Assembly (NCBI RefSeq): GCF_900115245.1
Contig: NZ_FOVT01000001.1
Coordinates: forward strand, 496,001 to 560,000
Length of the DNA stretch: 64,000 nucleotides
Origin: Mesorhizobium sp. NFR06
GTDB taxonomy: Bacteria > Pseudomonadota > Alphaproteobacteria > Rhizobiales > Rhizobiaceae
Direction: 5' to 3'
Below are positions 18,037-27,248 of this stretch, one piece after another. The stretch's first letter is position 1, and each line of letters starts with the position of its first letter. The notes under the pieces are model-generated. The model saw nothing but the letters and a program-made list of their open reading frames with translations, made no database searches and was not told where the DNA came from. The position numbers and the translations under genes were made by a program.

Positions 18037-19044
18037 ATGCTCAGATATCTTCTCAACAAAGTCGCCCTCCTGATCCCGACCCTGGTCGGCATCACCATCT
18101 GCGCCTTCGCGTTTGTCCGGCTGCTGCCCGGCGACCCGATCCTCGCCATGGCCGGCGAGCACGGCGTGACCCCCGCCCGCTACGAAGAGCTCAAGCAACA
18201 GTTCGGCTACAACCTGCCGATCTGGGAGCAGTATGCGCGCTATGTCGGTGAGGTCGCCACCGGCGATTTCGGCGTTTCCATTTCATCCAAGCGCCCGGTC
18301 TTCGAGGAGTTCAAGACGCTCTTCCCGGCTACGCTGGAGCTGTCTTTCTTCGCCATGATCTTCGCCATGGTGATCGGCATACCCGCCGGCATCTTCGCCG
18401 CCGTCAAGCGCGGCTCATGGTTCGATCAATCGCTGATGGGCACTGCCCTTGTCGGGTATTCGATGCCGATCTTCTGGTGGGGGCTTCTGCTCATCATCTT
18501 CTTCTCCGGCTATCTCGGCTGGACGCCGGTCTCGGGCCGCATCGGCCTGCAGTTCTTCTTAAGGCCGATCACCGGCTTCATGACCATCGACAGCCTGATT
18601 TACGGCAAGTGGGACGCGTTCCGCTCCGCGCTCAGCCATCTCGTCCTGCCGGCGATCGTGCTCGGCACCATTCCGTTGGCGGTGATCGCGCGCCAGACGC
18701 GCTCGGCCATGCTCGAGGTGCTGGGTGAGGACTATGTCCGCACCGCGCGCGCCAAGGGCCTGTCGTCCGCCCGCGTCATCGGCGTGCATGCGCTGCGCAA
18801 CGCGCTGATCCCGGTCGTCACCACCATCGGCCTGCAGGTCGGCACGCTTCTCGCCGGCGCCATCCTCACCGAGACCATCTTCGCTTGGCCGGGCGTCGGC
18901 AAGTGGATGGTCGATTCCATCTTCAAGCGCGACTATGTCGTCGTTCAGTCGGGTCTGCTCTTGATCGCGCTCATCGTCATGGCGGTGAACCTCATCGTCG
19001 ATGTGCTCTATGCCGTCATCAACCCGCGCATCAGGGCAGCATAA
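18037..19044 (+). CDS. dppB: Dipeptide ABC transporter permease
   Basis: A 335-residue inner-membrane protein with six hydrophobic segments. The first segment LLNKVALLIPTLVGITICAF is followed by the long periplasmic loop typical of DppB/OppB proteins (LLPGDPILAMAGEHG). The EAA loop reads EDYVRTARAKGLSSARVIGVHALRNA near residues 230-255 and contacts the ATPases. The ATG at 18037 is chosen over a longer upstream frame because the family starts MLRYLLNK. It ends directly at the dppC start codon. Confidence 0.95.
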   Translation: MLRYLLNKVALLIPTLVGITICAFAFVRLLPGDPILAMAGEHGVTPARYEELKQQFGYNLPIWEQYARYVGEVATGDFGVSISSKRPVFEEFKTLFPATLELSFFAMIFAMVIGIPAGIFAAVKRGSWFDQSLMGTALVGYSMPIFWWGLLLIIFFSGYLGWTPVSGRIGLQFFLRPITGFMTIDSLIYGKWDAFRSALSHLVLPAIVLGTIPLAVIARQTRSAMLEVLGEDYVRTARAKGLSSARVIGVHALRNALIPVVTTIGLQVGTLLAGAILTETIFAWPGVGKWMVDSIFKRDYVVVQSGLLLIALIVMAVNLIVDVLYAVINPRIRAA

Positions 19045-19956
19045 ATGAGCCAGTCGACAGAAATCGCCCCGATGGCCGCCGGCAGCCCGGATCGTCTCAC
19101 CGGCCTCAAGACCTTCTGGCACTATTTTTCGGTCAATCGCGGCGCCGTGATCGGCCTGTTCGTCTTCATCCTGCTGGTGCTCGCCGCGCTCTTCGCGCCG
19201 CTGCTCGCGCCCTATGCGCCCGACGTGCAGGACAAGACCGCGTTCCTGAGGCCTCCCGCCTGGCAGGACGGCGGCAGCACCCAATATCTGCTCGGCACCG
19301 ACCCGGTCGGCCGCGACATCCTCTCGCGCCTGCTCTACGGCGCGCGCTTCTCGCTGCTGATCGGCGCGGTTGTGGTCACGCTGGCTCTCACCGGCGGCAT
19401 CACGCTCGGTCTGCTTGCAGGCTATTTCCGCGGCTGGGTCGACGTCGCGATCATGCGCGTCATGGATCTCATCCTCGCCTTCCCGTCGCTGCTCCTTGCG
19501 CTGGTGCTGGTCACAATCCTCGGGCCCGGCCTGTTCAATGCGATGCTTGCGATATCGCTGGTGTTGCAGCCGCATTTCGCTCGCCTGGTGCGCGCCGCCG
19601 TGATGGCGGAGAAAAGCCGCGAATATGTCGTGGCGGCCAAGGTCGCCGGCGCGGGCCATCTGAGGCTCATGCTCGCCACCATCTTGCCGAACTGCCTGGC
19701 GCCGCTGATCGTCCAGGGCACGCTGTCCTTCTCCAACGCCATCCTGGAAGCCGCCGCGCTCGGCTTCCTCGGCCTCGGCGCGCAGCCGCCGACGCCGGAA
19801 TGGGGCACCATGCTTGCCTCGGCGCGCGAATTCATCCTGCGCGCCTGGTGGGTGGTGACTTTCCCCGGTCTCGCCATCCTCGTCACCGTGCTTGCCATCA
19901 ACCTGATCGGCGATGGCCTGCGCGACGCGCTCGATCCCAAGCTCAGGAGGTCGTGA
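19045..19956 (+). CDS. dppC: Dipeptide ABC transporter permease
   Basis: A 303-residue inner-membrane permease whose ATG follows the dppB stop without a gap. It has the N-terminal segment FWHYFSVNRGAVIGLFVF, the LLGTDPVGRDILSRLLYGAR motif that marks DppC/OppC proteins, and the EAA loop KSREYVVAAKVAGAGHLRLM. It pairs with DppB to form the channel. Its stop overlaps the dppD start by one base, so translation is coupled. Confidence 0.95.
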   Translation: MSQSTEIAPMAAGSPDRLTGLKTFWHYFSVNRGAVIGLFVFILLVLAALFAPLLAPYAPDVQDKTAFLRPPAWQDGGSTQYLLGTDPVGRDILSRLLYGARFSLLIGAVVVTLALTGGITLGLLAGYFRGWVDVAIMRVMDLILAFPSLLLALVLVTILGPGLFNAMLAISLVLQPHFARLVRAAVMAEKSREYVVAAKVAGAGHLRLMLATILPNCLAPLIVQGTLSFSNAILEAAALGFLGLGAQPPTPEWGTMLASAREFILRAWWVVTFPGLAILVTVLAINLIGDGLRDALDPKLRRS

Positions 19957-20807
19957 TGGCGCTGCTCGACATCCAGAATCTCGTCGTCGAATTCCAGACC
20001 GCGTCCGGTCCGTTCCGCGCCGTCGACGGCGTCTCGCTCCATGTCGACGAACGCGAGGTGCTCGCCATCGTCGGTGAATCCGGCTCCGGCAAGTCGGTGT
20101 CGATGCTGGCCGTGATGGGCTTGTTGCCGTGGACGGCGACCGTCACAGCCGACCGCATGACCTTCAACGGCCGCGACCTGCTGAAGATCAGCCCGGCCGA
20201 CCGCCGCAAGATCATCGGCAAGGACATTGCCATGATCTTCCAGGAGCCGATCGCCAGCCTCAACCCTTGCTTCACCGTCGGCTTCCAGATCGAGGAAGTG
20301 CTGCGCTTTCATCTCGGCATGGACCGCGCCCAGCGGCGGGCCCGCGCCATCGAGTTGTTGAAGCAGGTCGGCATTCCGGAGCCGGCCGAGCGCCTCGACT
20401 CCTTCCCGCACCAGATGTCGGGCGGGCAGTGCCAGCGCGTCATGATCGCGATGGCGATCGCCTGCAATCCGAAGCTGTTGATCGCCGACGAGCCGACGAC
20501 CGCGCTCGACGTCACCATCCAGAAGCAGATCCTCGATCTCCTGGTCTCGCTGCAGGCCAAATACGGCATGGGCCTGATCATGATCACCCACAATATGGGC
20601 GTGGTGGCGGAGACCGCCGATCGCGTCATCGTCCAGTACAAGGGCCGCAAGATGGAAGAGGCCGACGTGCTGTCGCTCTTTGAATCGCCGAAGAGCAATT
20701 ATACGCGCGCGCTGCTTTCGGCGCTGCCGGAGAATGCCGTCGGCGATCGGCTGCCGACCGTCTCCGACATGCTGTTCGAGCCGGCGCCCCAAGGAGTTGA
20801 TACATGA
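19956..20807 (+). CDS. dppD: Dipeptide ABC transporter ATP-binding protein
   Basis: A 283-residue ATPase. Walker A is [10 protein letters not shown], the Q-loop [11 protein letters not shown], the signature SGGQCQR, Walker [13 protein letters not shown] and the switch histidine in MITHNMG. It ends with the [15 protein letters not shown] motif of the oligopeptide ATPase tail. The usual C-terminal cysteine cluster that binds an Fe-S centre in many DppD proteins is not seen, so the tail is shorter than in E. coli (327 residues). An AGGAGG site sits just inside the end of dppC. Confidence 0.93.
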   Translation: MALLDIQNLVVEFQTASGPFRAVDGVSLHVDEREVLAIVGESGSGKSVSMLAVMGLLPWTATVTADRMTFNGRDLLKISPADRRKIIGKDIAMIFQEPIASLNPCFTVGFQIEEVLRFHLGMDRAQRRARAIELLKQVGIPEPAERLDSFPHQMSGGQCQRVMIAMAIACNPKLLIADEPTTALDVTIQKQILDLLVSLQAKYGMGLIMITHNMGVVAETADRVIVQYKGRKMEEADVLSLFESPKSNYTRALLSALPENAVGDRLPTVSDMLFEPAPQGVDT

Positions 20808-20820
20808 CCGGAGCCGGCGC

Positions 20821-21645
20821 ATGACCAAGGTCGTCGAAGGCAAGAACATCGTGCGCGACTACCATGTCGGCGGCGGCCTGTTCCGCGGCGCGCGCACCGT
20901 GCATGCGGTGAAGGGTGTCTCCTTCAGCGTCGAGAAGGGCAAGACGCTGGCGATCGTCGGCGAGAGCGGCTGCGGCAAGTCGACGCTCGCCCGCATCATC
21001 ACGCTGATCGATCCGGCGACTTCCGGAGAGCTGTTCATCGACGGCAACAAGGTCGACATCGCCAGGGACGGTCTCTCCAAGGAGATGCGCCGCAAGGTGC
21101 AGATCGTGTTCCAGAACCCTTACGGCTCGCTCAACCCGCGCCAGAAGATCGGCGACGTTCTCGGCGAGCCGCTGCTCATCAACACCGACAAGCCGGCCGA
21201 GGAACGGCGCGACCTTGCAATGAAGATGCTGAAGAAGGTCGGCCTGGGACCGGAGCACTACAACCGCTATCCGCACATGTTCTCGGGCGGCCAGCGCCAG
21301 CGCATCGCCATTGCCCGCGCGCTGATGCTGAACCCCAGCCTTTTGGTGCTGGACGAGCCGGTCTCGGCGCTCGACCTCTCGGTGCAGGCGCAGGTGCTCA
21401 ACCTGCTTGCCGACCTGCAGGACGAGTTCAAGCTGACCTATGTCTTCATCAGCCACGACCTGTCGGTGGTGCGCTACATCGCCGACGACGTGATGGTGAT
21501 GTATTTTGGCGAGGCGGTCGAATACGGCCCGCGCGACGAGGTGTTCTCCGACCCCAAGCACGCCTATACCAAGACGCTGTTTGCCGCGACGCCGCGCGCC
21601 GACATCGCCAGCATCAAGGCACGGTTGGCGAAAAAGGCGGCTTAA
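20821..21645 (+). CDS. dppF: Dipeptide ABC transporter ATP-binding protein
   Basis: This 274-residue ATPase is the partner of DppD. It shows GESGCGKSTLA, FQNPYGSLNPRQKIGD, SGGQRQRIAIARAL, LLVLDEPVSALD and FISHDLSVVRY, and ends PKHAYTKTLFAATPR. It starts 13 bases after the dppD stop; an ATG overlapping that stop runs into TGA at once and is rejected. It is some 60 residues shorter than E. coli DppF, mostly at the C-terminus, but all catalytic motifs are present. It is the last gene of the operon; intergenic repeats follow. Confidence 0.93.
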   Translation: MTKVVEGKNIVRDYHVGGGLFRGARTVHAVKGVSFSVEKGKTLAIVGESGCGKSTLARIITLIDPATSGELFIDGNKVDIARDGLSKEMRRKVQIVFQNPYGSLNPRQKIGDVLGEPLLINTDKPAEERRDLAMKMLKKVGLGPEHYNRYPHMFSGGQRQRIAIARALMLNPSLLVLDEPVSALDLSVQAQVLNLLADLQDEFKLTYVFISHDLSVVRYIADDVMVMYFGEAVEYGPRDEVFSDPKHAYTKTLFAATPRADIASIKARLAKKAA

Positions 21646-21684
21646 GTTTCCTGGGCCGTCATCCTGGAGGGCGCTTAGCCATAG

Positions 21685-21866
21685 GTCGTCATTCTAGGGC
21701 GGAGCGCTGCGAAGCAGCGCGCAGACCCTAGAATCCATGCCGTTACCCAGGTCACAAGCGCAGCGGTGCAGAATTCTGCACCGTGAGCGGCGCTCACACG
21801 TCATGGAATGGATCCTCGGGTCTGCGCCGCGTCGCTTCGCTCCTTGCTTCGCCGTGGATGACGACG
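21685..21866. repeat. Long palindromic intergenic repeat, family A, copy 1
   Basis: The left end GTCATTCTAGGGCGGAGC and right end GCTTCGCCGTGGATGAC are inverse complements apart from a few bases. Inside are ACCCTAGAATCCATGCCGT and ACGTCATGGAATGGATCCTC as a second inverted pair, and the palindrome GCAGAATTCTGC at the centre. Two further copies lie at 28378 and 50695. The layout is like RIME-type rhizobial elements. It sits between convergent units and has no coding sense. Confidence 0.8.
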
Positions 21867-21887
21867 CGACGATCGTGACCGCCCCTT

Positions 21888-21963
21888 ACTCCCGCAGCAG
21901 GAGGGCGGACCGAAGGTCCGGGCGGACTCCCGTAGCAGGAGGGCGGACCGAAGGTCCGGGCGG
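21888..21963. repeat. Tandem pair of a 38-base unit
   Basis: Two adjoining 38-base units (21888-21925 and 21926-21963) starting ACTCCCGCAGCAGGAG differ by a single C/T. Each contains the small hairpin CGGACC-GAA-GGTCCG. They lie just after the stop codon of the class V aminotransferase on its own strand, so the hairpins could act as transcript ends. Confidence 0.8.
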
Positions 21964-21978
21964 AACAAAGGACCTAAT

Positions 21979-23253
21979 TCACGACAGCTTGGCGACGATC
22001 GTCCGCAGCGCTTCCCCAAACCGGTGCACTTCCTCCACCGTGTTGTAATGCACCAGCGAGGCGCGGATCGCGCCGCTGTCCATCGACAGGTTGAGCCGCT
22101 TCATCAGCCTTGGCGCGTACATGTGCCCGTCGCGGATGCCGATCTGCATGGCGGCCATCTCCTCGACGATCTTCTGAGGTGACAGCTTGCCGATGTTGAA
22201 GCAGAAGGTCGGCACGCGTTCATGCATGCGCGCCTCGTCGGCGACGCCGTAAATGGTCGCGCCGCAATCCTTCAACACCTTCATCATCTCGCGCGACAGC
22301 ATCAGCTCATAGTCGCGGATGGCGTTCATGCCGGCGACGATGTTGTCGCGGCGCGAGCGGTTGTTCTCCGGCAGGAAATTGCGGCCGATCGATTCCAGAT
22401 ATCGCACCGCCGCGTCCATGCCGGAGACGTTCTCGTAGATGAACGTGCCGGCCTCGACCTTATAGGGCGGCTCGTCCGGAATGAAATCCTCGCGAAAGGT
22501 CGGCAGCCGCTTCAGCGTTTCGAAGCGACCCCACAGGAAACCCATATGCGGCGAGAAATTCTTGTAGCCGGAACACACGAGATAGTCGCAGCCCCAGGCC
22601 TGCACATCCATCAGTCCGTGCGGTCCGTAATGCACGCAGTCGAGGAACACTTCGGCGCCTGCCGCATGGGCGATCCTGGCCACGGCAGCGACATCGACGA
22701 TCGAGCCGATCGAATGCGCCGTCACCGTGCAGGCGACGAGGCGGGTGCGGTCAGAGACGAGCGGCTCGAGGTCCTTGACGTGGAGATTGCCGTCCTCGCG
22801 CATGCGCCACCATTTGAACTTGGCGCCCGCCGGCTCGAGCGCCAGCCAGGTGGCGATGTTGGCGTCGTGGTCCATGTCGGTGACGACGATCTCGTCGCGT
22901 TCCGTGAGCATCTGGCCGATGCCGAGGCTGACCAGGCGGATGAACGATGTGGCGTTCATGCCGAAGCAGATTTCGGACGGGCTGTAGGCGTTGATCAACA
23001 GCGCCACGCTCTCACGCGCCTCGGCCACCGACTGGTCGACGGTGACGCTGCGGCCATAGCGGCCGCCGCGCTGCACATTGTGTCCGACCAAGTGATTGGT
23101 GACCGCGTCGAGCACGCTTTGCGGGATCTGCGCGCCGGCGGCATTGTCCAAGAAGATGAAATCGCCCGCGCGCTGGAGCGCAGGGAACATGGCTCGGATT
23201 TTCTGGACGGGGAACGCGCTGGCGCTGGTATTGTCGGTCTGATGCTTGTTCAC
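21979..23253 (-). CDS. Class V aminotransferase fold PLP enzyme (cysteine-desulfurase-like)
   Basis: The GTG at 23253 has AGGAG nine bases upstream; another GTG at 23271 is possible. The 424-residue protein is a fold-type I class V enzyme: [51 protein letters not shown], the DCVHYGPHG motif and the PLP lysine in [13 protein letters not shown]. It resembles the SufS-like TIGR01976 group. The mobile catalytic cysteine loop of true desulfurases is not obvious, so a lyase, epimerase or other role on amino acids is possible. It is last in an operon with an amino-acid permease, binding protein and aminotransferase. Confidence 0.85.
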   Translation of the reverse strand: MNKHQTDNTSASAFPVQKIRAMFPALQRAGDFIFLDNAAGAQIPQSVLDAVTNHLVGHNVQRGGRYGRSVTVDQSVAEARESVALLINAYSPSEICFGMNATSFIRLVSLGIGQMLTERDEIVVTDMDHDANIATWLALEPAGAKFKWWRMREDGNLHVKDLEPLVSDRTRLVACTVTAHSIGSIVDVAAVARIAHAAGAEVFLDCVHYGPHGLMDVQAWGCDYLVCSGYKNFSPHMGFLWGRFETLKRLPTFREDFIPDEPPYKVEAGTFIYENVSGMDAAVRYLESIGRNFLPENNRSRRDNIVAGMNAIRDYELMLSREMMKVLKDCGATIYGVADEARMHERVPTFCFNIGKLSPQKIVEEMAAMQIGIRDGHMYAPRLMKRLNLSMDSGAIRASLVHYNTVEEVHRFGEALRTIVAKLS

Positions 23254-23302
23254 GAGAGTACGCTCCTGCACAGGACTTGGAATGATGGGGTCGGTCGGGA
23301 GG

Positions 23303-23977
23303 TCAACGCTTCTTCTCTGTCTGGAAGCGTCGCTCGAGCAGGCTGACGAGACGGACCATCGGCCAGAGGAAGATGAGATAGACCAGCGCCGCGCCGATCA
23401 GCGGCGAGGGATTGGCGTAGAGCGACTGCGCGTTGGTCGCTTCCTTCAAGAGTTCGGGCAGCGCCACCGTCGAAGCGAGCGAGGTGTCCTTGAACATCGA
23501 GACGCAGTTGCTGGTCATCGGCGGGATGACCACGCGGATCGCTTGCGGCAGCACCACCTTGCGCAGGGTGAGCATGAACGGCAGGCCGAGCGCCTGCGCC
23601 GCTTCGAACTGTCCGCGCGGGATGCTTTCGATGCCGGAGCGGAACACTTCGGCCGAATAGGCCGACATGATGATGGCGAAAGCCGTTACGGCGGACGCCC
23701 AGGACGACAGGCGGATGCCGAGGAAGGGCAGCGCGTAATAGATCAGGATCAGCACCACCAGCACCGGCAGGGCGCGGAAGATGTCGGTGTAGCCGATGGC
23801 GAACCACCGCAGCGGCTTCGGCGCATAAAGCCGCACCAGGCTGATCACCAACCCCGCGGCAATGCCGATGACGATGCTCATCACGCCGAGCAGCAGCGTG
23901 TTGAGGAAGCCGCGCAGCAGCGCCGGCAGGCTGGACGCAATGACGTCGGGATTGAAGAAAGTGTCGATCAGCGACAT
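23303..23977 (-). CDS. Polar amino acid ABC transporter permease
   Basis: A 224-residue inner-membrane protein of the HisM/GlnP type, starting at ATG 23977. It has five hydrophobic segments, [19 protein letters not shown] at the start, and the EAA motif [20 protein letters not shown] followed by [19 protein letters not shown]. It forms the channel for the binding protein encoded just upstream. No ATPase gene is present in this operon, so one must be supplied from elsewhere in the genome. Confidence 0.93.
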   Translation of the reverse strand: MSLIDTFFNPDVIASSLPALLRGFLNTLLLGVMSIVIGIAAGLVISLVRLYAPKPLRWFAIGYTDIFRALPVLVVLILIYYALPFLGIRLSSWASAVTAFAIIMSAYSAEVFRSGIESIPRGQFEAAQALGLPFMLTLRKVVLPQAIRVVIPPMTSNCVSMFKDTSLASTVALPELLKEATNAQSLYANPSPLIGAALVYLIFLWPMVRLVSLLERRFQTEKKR

Positions 23978-24132
23978 GGGAGCGTTCCCGAACCGTTTTG
24001 CGCCTTGCGACGCCAAGGCCAAGCACCGAAGCCGATTTTGCCGCACCAAATGTGGCTACGGCAGGCTCATGCGTGAAAACGGGACGTGCCGGCCTTTCGA
24101 GCCGGCACGTCCCTGTTCCGTCCCGCCGCCGC

Positions 24133-24930
24133 TCAGGCCTTGGGAAGCGGCATTTCCTTGACGGTGGAGGAATCGGCCGGAGCATCGCTGTCGAACCACT
24201 TCTTGTGGATCGCGGCTATAGTGCCGTCCTTCTTCATCGCGGTGAGCGCGTCGTTCAGCTTGCCGAGCAGGGGATGGTCCTTGGTCATCATCAGGCCGTA
24301 CTGTTCGCCGGTCTTGATGCGTTGCTTGACGACGAGATCCTTCATCTTCTTGAAGGAGTACTGCATGCCGGGGATGTCGCTGACGGCGGCGTCGACGCGG
24401 CCGGCGCTGAGGTCGAGCAATAGGTTCTGCTGCGTGTCGTAGCCCTTGACGTCGCTGAATCCATCGGCCTGCTGATGGTCCTTGACCCAGGTCTCGCCGG
24501 TCGAGCCGGACAACACGCCGACCACCTTGCCCTTGAGGTCTGCTTCGGTGCTGATCGCGTTGTCGGCCTTGGTGGCGATGCCCATGTCGGAGTCGTAATA
24601 GGGCTGCGTGAAGGACTGCGACTTCAGCCGCTCCTGCGTGATGGTGATCGACGAGATGGCGACGTCGATGCGCTTCGAGGTGGTGGCGGCGAACAGCGCC
24701 TGGAAACCGAGATCGGCGATGTCGGTGGTCATGCCGATGCGCTTGGCCGCCTCATTGACGATGTCGACCTCGAAACCCTCGAAGGTGCCGCTCTCGTTCT
24801 TGTATTCGAACGGCGGATTGGTCGGGTAGGCGCCGACATTGAGCACATCGGCGGCATAGGCGGTGGCGGGGCCGGCGGCGATGCCGATGGCGGCGGCCAT
24901 GAGAAGCAGGTTGCGACGCGTAAAGCTCAT
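24133..24930 (-). CDS. Polar amino acid ABC transporter, periplasmic binding protein
   Basis: The ATG at 24930 follows AGAGGGAACAAAA. A signal peptide MSFTRRNLLLMAAAIGIAAG ends at AYAA, giving a 265-residue precursor of the SBP_bac_3 family: VGAYPTNPPFEYKNESGTFE, GFEVDIVNEAAKRIGM, DVAISSITITQERLKSQSFT and LLDLSAGRVDAAVSDIPGM. The twin arginine near the start may suggest Tat export, but the motif is weak. It would bind an amino acid or opine-like compound. The link with two PLP enzymes suggests uptake of an amino compound that is then transaminated. Confidence 0.94.
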   Translation of the reverse strand: MSFTRRNLLLMAAAIGIAAGPATAYAADVLNVGAYPTNPPFEYKNESGTFEGFEVDIVNEAAKRIGMTTDIADLGFQALFAATTSKRIDVAISSITITQERLKSQSFTQPYYDSDMGIATKADNAISTEADLKGKVVGVLSGSTGETWVKDHQQADGFSDVKGYDTQQNLLLDLSAGRVDAAVSDIPGMQYSFKKMKDLVVKQRIKTGEQYGLMMTKDHPLLGKLNDALTAMKKDGTIAAIHKKWFDSDAPADSSTVKEMPLPKA

Positions 24931-25002
24931 TTTTGTTCCCTCTGTTGTTGAACGGGCGGGTTGTCCCCGCACGGTTTTTGCCGCCCGGCTTCCGGCAGGG
25001 CG

Positions 25003-26202
25003 TCAATGCATCGCGGCGGTCATGCGTTCGAGCGCCGTTTCTATCTGGCCGCTGTCGCGGCACACACACATGCGCAGGAATGCCGCCGACGAATTTCCAA
25101 AAAGATGACCAGGCGCAAGCCCGACCCGTGCCGTCTCCAGTACCCGGGCGCAGACCTGGCGGGCGTCGCTTTCGCCTTCCATGGCAAAGAAGGCATACAT
25201 GCCGCCGCGCGGCTTGGTCGGCAGGATGATGCCGGGGATTTGCGCCAGCCTGTCATAGGCGAGGTCGAGGCCGGTCCTGATCCGCTGCCTGATGTCTCCG
25301 ACAAGCGGCTCGCCCTGCCGGATCGCCGCGACGGCACCGGCCTGGATCGGCGCGGCGGTGCCGCTGTTGACATATTGCGTCATGGCGCCGAGCTGGTCGG
25401 CCACGCCCGACGGGTGTGTCAGCCAGCCGATGCGCCAGCCGGTCATCGCCCAGGCTTTCGAGAAGCTGTTGACCGACAGCACCCGGTCGCCGTCCTCGGC
25501 GATCTGCAGGATCGAGGGCGCGACGTCTCCGTCGAAATAGAGCCGGCCGTAGACCTCGTCGGAGATGATCCAGATGCCGGTGCGCCGGCTGAAATCGAGC
25601 AGCGCCTGCATCTCGGCGCGCGACGCGGTCCAGCCGGTCGGATTCGATGGCGTCGACAGGAAGATCGCGCGGGTGCGAGCGTCGCAGGTGGCGAACAGCC
25701 GGTCGAGGTCGAGCCGCCAGTCCTCCTTGAAGTCGAGCGAAAACGGCCGCGGCTCGCCGCCGATCAGGTGGATGGCGTTGTGGATGTTGGGCCATTGCGG
25801 CGCGACATAAACGACGTTGGTGCCGGTATCGACGAGCAGCTCGAGCGCCAGATAGAGCGCTTGCATGCCTCCCGGAGTGACGGTCGTGCGGACTATCGGG
25901 ACCGCCCGGCCGTGGATACGCGTCTGGTAGTCCGACAGCGCCTCGTTGAGCGGGCCGTGTCCGCGCATGTTGGGAACATAGAACGTCAGCCCTTCGTCGA
26001 AGGCGGCCTTTGCCGCGTCGCGGATGAAGGCGGGCGTCACCATGTCGCCTTCGCCGTACCAGAGCGCGATGACATCGCCCAGTTCCCGCGCGCGCACCGC
26101 GAGGTTGGCGATATTTTCCGTGTGCAGGTCGCGGATCTGGGCGCGCACGCCATCGAATGCATAGCGCGCGCTGGACGACGACTGGGGCAACACGAACGAC
26201 AA
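25003..26202 (-). CDS. Class I/II pyridoxal-phosphate aminotransferase
   Basis: I choose the TTG at 26202 because GGAGGGGG lies nine bases upstream; a GTG at 26193 is the alternative. The 399-residue protein has VTPGGMQALYLALELL, VYVAPQWPNIHNAIHL, STPSNPTGWTASRAEM, the Asp/Tyr pair in ISDEVYGRLYF and the PLP lysine in SVNSFSKAWAMTGWRIGW. This is the aspartate-aminotransferase fold, subgroup I gamma type. It likely makes or uses a 2-oxo acid from the imported amino compound. It is first in the four-gene minus-strand operon, just behind a perfect 14-base palindrome. Confidence 0.92.
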   Translation of the reverse strand: MSFVLPQSSSSARYAFDGVRAQIRDLHTENIANLAVRARELGDVIALWYGEGDMVTPAFIRDAAKAAFDEGLTFYVPNMRGHGPLNEALSDYQTRIHGRAVPIVRTTVTPGGMQALYLALELLVDTGTNVVYVAPQWPNIHNAIHLIGGEPRPFSLDFKEDWRLDLDRLFATCDARTRAIFLSTPSNPTGWTASRAEMQALLDFSRRTGIWIISDEVYGRLYFDGDVAPSILQIAEDGDRVLSVNSFSKAWAMTGWRIGWLTHPSGVADQLGAMTQYVNSGTAAPIQAGAVAAIRQGEPLVGDIRQRIRTGLDLAYDRLAQIPGIILPTKPRGGMYAFFAMEGESDARQVCARVLETARVGLAPGHLFGNSSAAFLRMCVCRDSGQIETALERMTAAMH

Positions 26203-26318
26203 GAACTGAAACCCCCTCCACCCGGAGCGCCACGATGGATTGACCGGAAGCCCTCCGCCACGGCAGCCACCATCGACTTCGGATGCTATCCAAAGCGCGG
26301 CGCTTTTCAAGGTAAAAG

Positions 26319-26332
26319 TTTTAAGCTTAAAA
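26319..26332. promoter_or_regulatory. Perfect palindrome, candidate MarR operator (site 1)
   Basis: TTTTAAGCTTAAAA is a perfect 14-base palindrome in an AT-rich patch, 117 bases upstream of the aminotransferase start and downstream of the aldolase gene. It shares its AAGCTT core with the site at 34808. MarR regulators bind such two-fold symmetric sites; two MarR genes lie in this region. Binding is inferred. Confidence 0.6.
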
Positions 26333-26364
26333 AGTTTGGCCCGCCTGTTGTTCCGGAGATACGC

Positions 26365-27129
26365 CTAGGAGCCCAGTTCGGCGCGCGCGGCGGTACGGTT
26401 TGCCGCAGCGCCGGCGCCCAAAAACATCGTGTCGCTGGCCAGCACGAAGAAACTCGCGCCGATGGTTGCCCAGCGGTTGATGGTCTGTGGGCTGGCGCAG
26501 AAGATGCCGGCCGTCCTGCCTTGTGCGATGGTCGCGCCGATGATTGTGCGGATCGCGTCGGAGAGCTTGTCCGCGCCTGCCGGTCCGACCGCGTCGATCG
26601 ACACCGAAAGATCGCCGGGACCGACGAAGATCACGTCGACGCCGTCGACAGCCGCGATCGCCTCGACGTTGGCCAGTCCTTCGGCGGTCTCGACCTGAAC
26701 GGCGACGACAATTCGCTCATTGGCCGCGGCAAGATATTCGGGAATGCGATAGCCGTAGCCGGCGGCCCGTCCCGGTCCGACGCCGCGCTCGCCGAGCGGC
26801 GGATAACGCGAGGCCTTGACGGCCATCGCGGCCTGGGCGGCGGTCGAGACGCGCGGCACCAAAACCCCTTGCGCGCCGCTGTCCAGGGCGGCCTGGACAG
26901 CTTCGGGCGCGTGGCCGGGAACACGCACCATGGCCGGCACGCGATGCACGTCGGCCGCCCGCACCATGGCCTCGATCATGTCGCGCGAGATCTGCGCGTG
27001 CTCCCAGTCGATACAGAGGAAATCGAGACCGGCCAGCGCCATCACCTCGACAGCGACCGGATGGGGAATGGCGGCGAAGGAGCCAATGAGGTTCGTCTTG
27101 CCGATGCATTTCTGGCGGAATTCGCTCAT
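26365..27129 (-). CDS. HpcH/HpaI-family aldolase
   Basis: A 254-residue class II aldolase of the HpcH/GarL family, starting at ATG 27129 after AAGGGGATCGGC. Motifs are GLDFLCIDWEHAQISRDMIE, VPAMVRVPGHAPEAVQAALD, GAQGVLVPRVSTAAQA, the metal-binding glutamate in VAVQVETAEGLANVEAI and VDVIFVGPGDLSVSI. Such enzymes cleave 4-hydroxy-2-oxo acids to pyruvate or glyoxylate plus an aldehyde and need a divalent metal. It is divergent from the flavin monooxygenase gene with a palindrome between them. The true substrate is not evident. Confidence 0.9.
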   Translation of the reverse strand: MSEFRQKCIGKTNLIGSFAAIPHPVAVEVMALAGLDFLCIDWEHAQISRDMIEAMVRAADVHRVPAMVRVPGHAPEAVQAALDSGAQGVLVPRVSTAAQAAMAVKASRYPPLGERGVGPGRAAGYGYRIPEYLAAANERIVVAVQVETAEGLANVEAIAAVDGVDVIFVGPGDLSVSIDAVGPAGADKLSDAIRTIIGATIAQGRTAGIFCASPQTINRWATIGASFFVLASDTMFLGAGAAANRTAARAELGS

Positions 27130-27185
27130 GCCGATCCCCTTCGTGTTGCCCAATCCATATCCGCAAACGACGATTGAGCGAAGCT

Positions 27186-27201
27186 ATTTCAGGCTTGAAA
27201 T
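27186..27201. promoter_or_regulatory. Palindrome in divergent promoter, candidate MarR operator (site 2)
   Basis: ATTTCA-GGCT-TGAAAT has exact 6-base arms. It lies 57 bases from the aldolase start and 48 bases from the monooxygenase start, a place where one repressor could control both genes. It resembles the sites at 26319, 34808 and 42508. Confidence 0.6.
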
Positions 27202-27248
27202 ATTTTCCCGCCGGCCTAGCGTATGGCGTCTCGCCGCGAGTTTCCAAG

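Noticed and set aside
20804-20827. dppF start at the ATG overlapping the dppD stop
   Set aside because: That frame meets TGA after six codons; the ATG at 20821 is in frame with the ATPase.
21888-21963. CRISPR-like repeat pair
   Set aside because: The units adjoin without spacers and there are only two; no cas genes are present.
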